In this document: positions 61,164 through 64,000 of the stretch, piece after piece
Numbering within the stretch: the stretch's first letter is position 1
How the letters are laid out: each line of letters begins with the position of its first letter
NCBI RefSeq assembly: GCF_002082015.1
Contig: NZ_CP015109.1
Location: forward strand, 706,134-770,133
DNA length: 64,000 bases
Direction of reading: 5' to 3'
Source of the DNA: Sporosarcina ureae
GTDB lineage: Bacteria > Bacillota > Bacilli > Bacillales_A > Planococcaceae
Notes under the pieces: generated by a model
Database searches by the model: none
Told to the model about the DNA's origin: nothing
The model's input: only the letters and a program-made list of their open reading frames with translations
Position numbers and translations under genes: made by a program

Positions 61164-61795
61164 GAACGCACCTCCAAGCCTTCCTTCATATCTCTGATAA
61201 ATTGCTGAATATCCTCTGTTTTTGTAGCATAACTCGCTTTGTTGACTATCAAACGAGCGCTGACATCTGCCATCTCTTGTAAGACAACGAGACCATTTTC
61301 TTTTAAAGTCGTACCCGTTTCGACGATATCGACAATGACATCTGACATGCCGATCAATGGTGCGAGTTCAATTGACCCGTTCAACTTGATCATTTCCGTA
61401 CGAATACCTTTTTTATCGAAATACTCTTTCGCAACTAATGGATATTTTGAAGCTACTGTCAGGAATGGTACGTTTTCAACTGGCGTATCAGGATATCCTG
61501 CCACCGCCAGTTTACAACGTCCAATTCCTAAGTCCAATAATTCATAGACATCACGAGGATCTTCCATCATGACATCCTTTCCCACAATCCCTACGTCCGC
61601 TGCGCCTTTTTCAACGTATACCGGAACATCTACTGCTTTGACAAAGATTAGTTTGATCTTTTGTTTGTCATCATAGATCACGAGCTTCCGGCTTTCATCC
61701 GTAAATTCTGAAAAATGTACATCCGATTTTTCAAGGAACTTCATCGCACGTTCCGCTGTACGTCCTTTCGCCATTGCTACTGTTAGATAATCCAT
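61160..61795 (-). CDS. hisG: ATP phosphoribosyltransferase, short form
   Basis: A 211-residue HisG(S) enzyme lacking the C-terminal regulatory domain: LTVAMAKGRTAERAMKFLEK, DVPVYVEKGAADVGIVGKDV, and DIVETGTTLKENGLVVL in the phosphoribosyl-pyrophosphate site. The short form needs HisZ, which is encoded directly upstream and overlaps by 13 bases. It starts the pathway. The ATG lies inside the end of hisZ. Confidence 0.95.
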   Translation of the reverse strand: MDYLTVAMAKGRTAERAMKFLEKSDVHFSEFTDESRKLVIYDDKQKIKLIFVKAVDVPVYVEKGAADVGIVGKDVMMEDPRDVYELLDLGIGRCKLAVAGYPDTPVENVPFLTVASKYPLVAKEYFDKKGIRTEMIKLNGSIELAPLIGMSDVIVDIVETGTTLKENGLVVLQEMADVSARLIVNKASYATKTEDIQQFIRDMKEGLEVRS

Positions 61796-63054
61796 TCAGG
61801 TGCCCCTTTCTTGCCAGTGATCAAATCAAGCAATTGTTTAAAATCCATGAACTCTTTTGCTTCGTCTTGACTTACTAGTTTATTTTGCTGTTCTGTTAAT
61901 TGAATTGTATAGAGACTGTCTGTCTGGTGTTTTGCATCGACTATAGGTTTAGAAATGACACGATAGTCACGTTCTCTCAATTCATTCGTAATATCAATTG
62001 CGTATTTAATACGGCTTTCTTCATATAATACAATCACATCTATGCTGTATCGTTCTTTCCGTTCTCTAGTAGATGATGCTTTGACTAATGATTCGATTTC
62101 ACATGCAAAACCGATTGCCGGTAATTTCATGCCAAATTCTTCGCTTAATGCATCATAACGCCCACCCATTAGTACCGGCTTTCCAAAGTTCTCTACATAG
62201 CCTTGGAAAATGATTCCTGAATAATACCCCATATGATTAATCAAACCGAGATCGATGACGATATGCTTCTTCAAGCCATATAGTTCAACGATATCGCACG
62301 TTCGCTGTAAATACTTGATTGCATTTTGCGCCGATTCACTAACCTGTAAGTTTCGTAGTCTTTCAAACACTACTTCAGGTGCACCGTATAATAGAGGTAA
62401 TTGCTCAAGTATTTCTTTAATAGAGGGATCTATTGATAATTGCTGTAAGAACGGACCTATTTCCACGACGTTTTTTGCTTGAATCAACGTCTTAAGTTCG
62501 GCCGTTTGTTCAGTAGTAATATTAGAGTCCGCAATTAATTCATTGAAGAAACCAGCATAACCAATCTCGATTTTCACATCTGTAAAACCAACGTCTCGTA
62601 ATGCATGACATGCAAGCATAATTGTTTCGGCATCTGATGCGGGTGAACTCTTGCAGTAGAACTCGACTCCTGCCTGTGTTTTACCGATTCGTTCATTTTC
62701 TTGGAATGTCTGCCTAAATACTTCTTGCACATAATAATAACGCATTTCTTCGGGTAGATTATCATTCAACTGTACGAGTTGCTGTGTCAACGGGATTGTT
62801 ACGTCCGGGCGTAATACGAGTACTTCACCGGTATAGTCAATCACCTTGATCATTTCGTTTTGATTGATTGAGGTACGTACATTGGAATACAGATCATATT
62901 GTTCGAATGCGGATGTTTTAATACGCTTATAACCGTATGTAGTGAATCGTTTTCCTAATGTGTCGATAATTTTTTCATGCTTTTCATGTTCATTTCCAAG
63001 AATTTCAGAATACAAGATATCTTCTACCGCCTTCCATGCAAATATATACTTCAT
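61783..63054 (-). CDS. hisZ: ATP phosphoribosyltransferase regulatory subunit
   Basis: A 423-residue protein of the histidyl-tRNA-synthetase-like family that cannot charge tRNA. It retains VLRPDVTIPLTQQLVQLN and YYYVQEVFRQ of the class II core, and LMGGRYDALSEEFG. HisZ forms a hetero-octamer with short HisG. The usual N-terminal GMRD segment is not visible. The start is uncertain: ATG 63054 has no ribosome site, and TTG 63015 is possible but also weak. The first gene of the operon. Confidence 0.88.
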   Translation of the reverse strand: MKYIFAWKAVEDILYSEILGNEHEKHEKIIDTLGKRFTTYGYKRIKTSAFEQYDLYSNVRTSINQNEMIKVIDYTGEVLVLRPDVTIPLTQQLVQLNDNLPEEMRYYYVQEVFRQTFQENERIGKTQAGVEFYCKSSPASDAETIMLACHALRDVGFTDVKIEIGYAGFFNELIADSNITTEQTAELKTLIQAKNVVEIGPFLQQLSIDPSIKEILEQLPLLYGAPEVVFERLRNLQVSESAQNAIKYLQRTCDIVELYGLKKHIVIDLGLINHMGYYSGIIFQGYVENFGKPVLMGGRYDALSEEFGMKLPAIGFACEIESLVKASSTRERKERYSIDVIVLYEESRIKYAIDITNELRERDYRVISKPIVDAKHQTDSLYTIQLTEQQNKLVSQDEAKEFMDFKQLLDLITGKKGAPEWII

Positions 63055-63081
63055 TGCTTTACTACGCTAAAGTTAATTATT

Positions 63082-63110
63082 ACTATAATGGTTATGTAGA
63101 GCATTGTCAA
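63082..63110 (-). promoter_or_regulatory. his operon promoter
   Basis: On the minus strand TTGACA (63105-63110), 17 bases, then TATAGT (63082-63087), an almost ideal sigma-A promoter. Expected initiation at about 63075 gives a leader of only about 20 bases before ATG 63054. No T-box or attenuator fits in that distance. Confidence 0.85.
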
Positions 63111-63169
63111 CTGTTAGTAGCATCGTTCATCTGCTACAATATGTACTATAGAAAAGGAGATTGGATACT

Positions 63170-63964
63170 ATGTTTGATTATCATATGCACAGCGCTTTTT
63201 CAGCGGATTGTGAAATTCCGATGGAAGAGATGGCCAAAGCTTCTATTGCTAAAGGCCTTACCGAAATTTGCTTCACCGATCACGTCGATTATGAATACCC
63301 AGATGAAACGATTCATTTCGATTTTGACAAACTCGAATATGCACAAAAAATTCTTCAATTGAATGAACAATTTGATGGGCAACTGACCATTAAAAAAGGT
63401 GTTGAAATTGGCTTGCAACCTGACTTATTGCATCTCTATGAAGAATTGATGGACGAGCATGAATTTGATTTCGTCATCTGTTCACTGCACACCGTCGAAA
63501 ATAAGTCCTTACACTATCGCGAGCTATTTGAAGATCGTTCAACAGAGGCTGCCTTTGAGACGTATTATAAGGAGTTATTGTATTGCGTCCAGAATTATAA
63601 GCGTTACAGCGTGCTTGGACATACGGATTTAATTAAACGCTATACTGATCAGCCGCCAGCCAATTTATTTCATGACTATTTAGAAAAGATCTTCAATACT
63701 ATTATACCAGAAGGTAAAGGGATTGAACTGAATACTTCGGGAACTCGCTACGGCTTGCCACATAATATGCCAAGTGAAGACATTTTGCGTTTGTATAAAC
63801 AATGTGGAGGCGAAATCATTACACTTGGTTCAGATGCGCATAGAACGTCAGAAATCGCACATGAGTTCAAAGAATCTATAGAGTTATATCAATCAATCGG
63901 TTTTAACTATTTGGCTACATTTACAGAAGGCCAACCTGAATTCCATAAAATTTCTTCTTTATAA
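63170..63964 (+). CDS. hisJ: histidinol-phosphatase, PHP type
   Basis: A 264-residue PHP-domain enzyme. The metal ligands are in FDYHMHSAFSADCE, CFTDHVDYEYP, GVEIGLQPD, ICSLHTVENK and TLGSDAHRTSEIA. It removes phosphate from histidinol phosphate. It is divergent from the his operon by 115 bases. ATG 63170 is placed 10 bases after AAAAGGAG; TTG 63161 is too close to it. Together with the his operon this completes histidine synthesis except for hisH. Confidence 0.93.
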   Translation: MFDYHMHSAFSADCEIPMEEMAKASIAKGLTEICFTDHVDYEYPDETIHFDFDKLEYAQKILQLNEQFDGQLTIKKGVEIGLQPDLLHLYEELMDEHEFDFVICSLHTVENKSLHYRELFEDRSTEAAFETYYKELLYCVQNYKRYSVLGHTDLIKRYTDQPPANLFHDYLEKIFNTIIPEGKGIELNTSGTRYGLPHNMPSEDILRLYKQCGGEIITLGSDAHRTSEIAHEFKESIELYQSIGFNYLATFTEGQPEFHKISSL

Positions 63965-63973
63965 GAGGTATAG

Positions 63974-64000
63974 AAAGAGGCTGGGATATAACTATCTCAC
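63974..64000. repeat. edge of another copy of the interspersed repeat
   Basis: The final 27 bases are the exact reverse complement of 14340-14366. They therefore mark the beginning of a second, oppositely oriented repeat copy continuing past the window. Confidence 0.85.

Noticed and set aside
63055..63169. T-box leader before hisZ
   Set aside because: A good sigma-A promoter lies about 28 bases from the start codon, leaving no room, and no T-box core sequence is seen.
1..64000. CRISPR array, tRNA, rRNA, prophage or transposase genes
   Set aside because: I saw no spaced short repeats, no cloverleaf or rRNA text, and no integrase, transposase or phage structural motifs.

Overview
The window looks like the chromosome of a low-GC, endospore-forming Bacillales bacterium, most likely Planococcaceae and Sporosarcina-like. 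The reasons are the spore gene tlp, sigma-K-type promoters, many TTG and GTG starts behind strong AGGAGG-type ribosome sites, a bacillithiol-linked YtxJ relative, a HisZ/short-HisG histidine operon and Gram-positive lipoproteins. There is no phage, plasmid or insertion-sequence gene. The taxonomic call rests on gene content only.

Layout. 1-5.8 kb: a partial fosmidomycin-resistance-type exporter, a hotdog thioesterase, oligoendopeptidase F, a luciferase-like monooxygenase, and an HxlR regulator divergent from a nitroreductase with two operator palindromes between them. 6-9.5 kb: pdxK, a disulfide-reductase-like flavoprotein, a cupin and a rhodanese lipoprotein. 9.7-14 kb: an acyl-CoA operon (3-hydroxyacyl-CoA dehydrogenase, acyl-CoA ligase, carboxyltransferase). 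14.1-14.4 kb: an interspersed repeat. 14.4-20.2 kb: a two-component system with a LolA-like lipoprotein, then small genes, a YtxJ homologue without its cysteine, and tlp. 20.2-30.8 kb: an acyltransferase, a HAD phosphatase, an MFS exporter, queT behind a structured leader, a DUF2829 gene, an adenine-type riboswitch in front of pbuE, and several small proteins. 31-36.7 kb: fruRKA divergent from ptsHI, which would supply a fructose phosphotransferase system from one locus.

37-44.8 kb is the most distinctive region: a complete mnxABCDEFG manganese-oxidation operon on the minus strand. It encodes the giant multicopper oxidase MnxG, its small partners MnxE and MnxF, the SCO1-like MnxC, MnxD and two membrane proteins. 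A sigma-K-like promoter precedes mnxA, so expression is expected in the mother cell late in sporulation. Two further genes extend the locus: one encodes a protein that looks like an MnxD paralogue, the other a convergent cysteine-rich protein. The block is bracketed by a direct repeat of the promoter region of the neighbouring SEC-C gene.

45-54.3 kb holds the SEC-C protein, radical-SAM YfkAB, an orphan NlpA lipoprotein, an ASCH protein, a FixH-like His-rich lipoprotein divergent from a second two-component system with its own SCO1 lipoprotein, and rlmN. 54.3-55.7 kb is a homologue of cyclic 2,3-diphosphoglycerate synthetase. 55.9-63.1 kb is the histidine operon hisZGDB-[gap]-AF-IE-C, with hisJ divergent. 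hisH is absent from its usual place between hisB and hisA, where a short inverted-repeat element sits instead. The last 27 bases repeat, in opposite orientation, the edge of the repeat at 14.3 kb.
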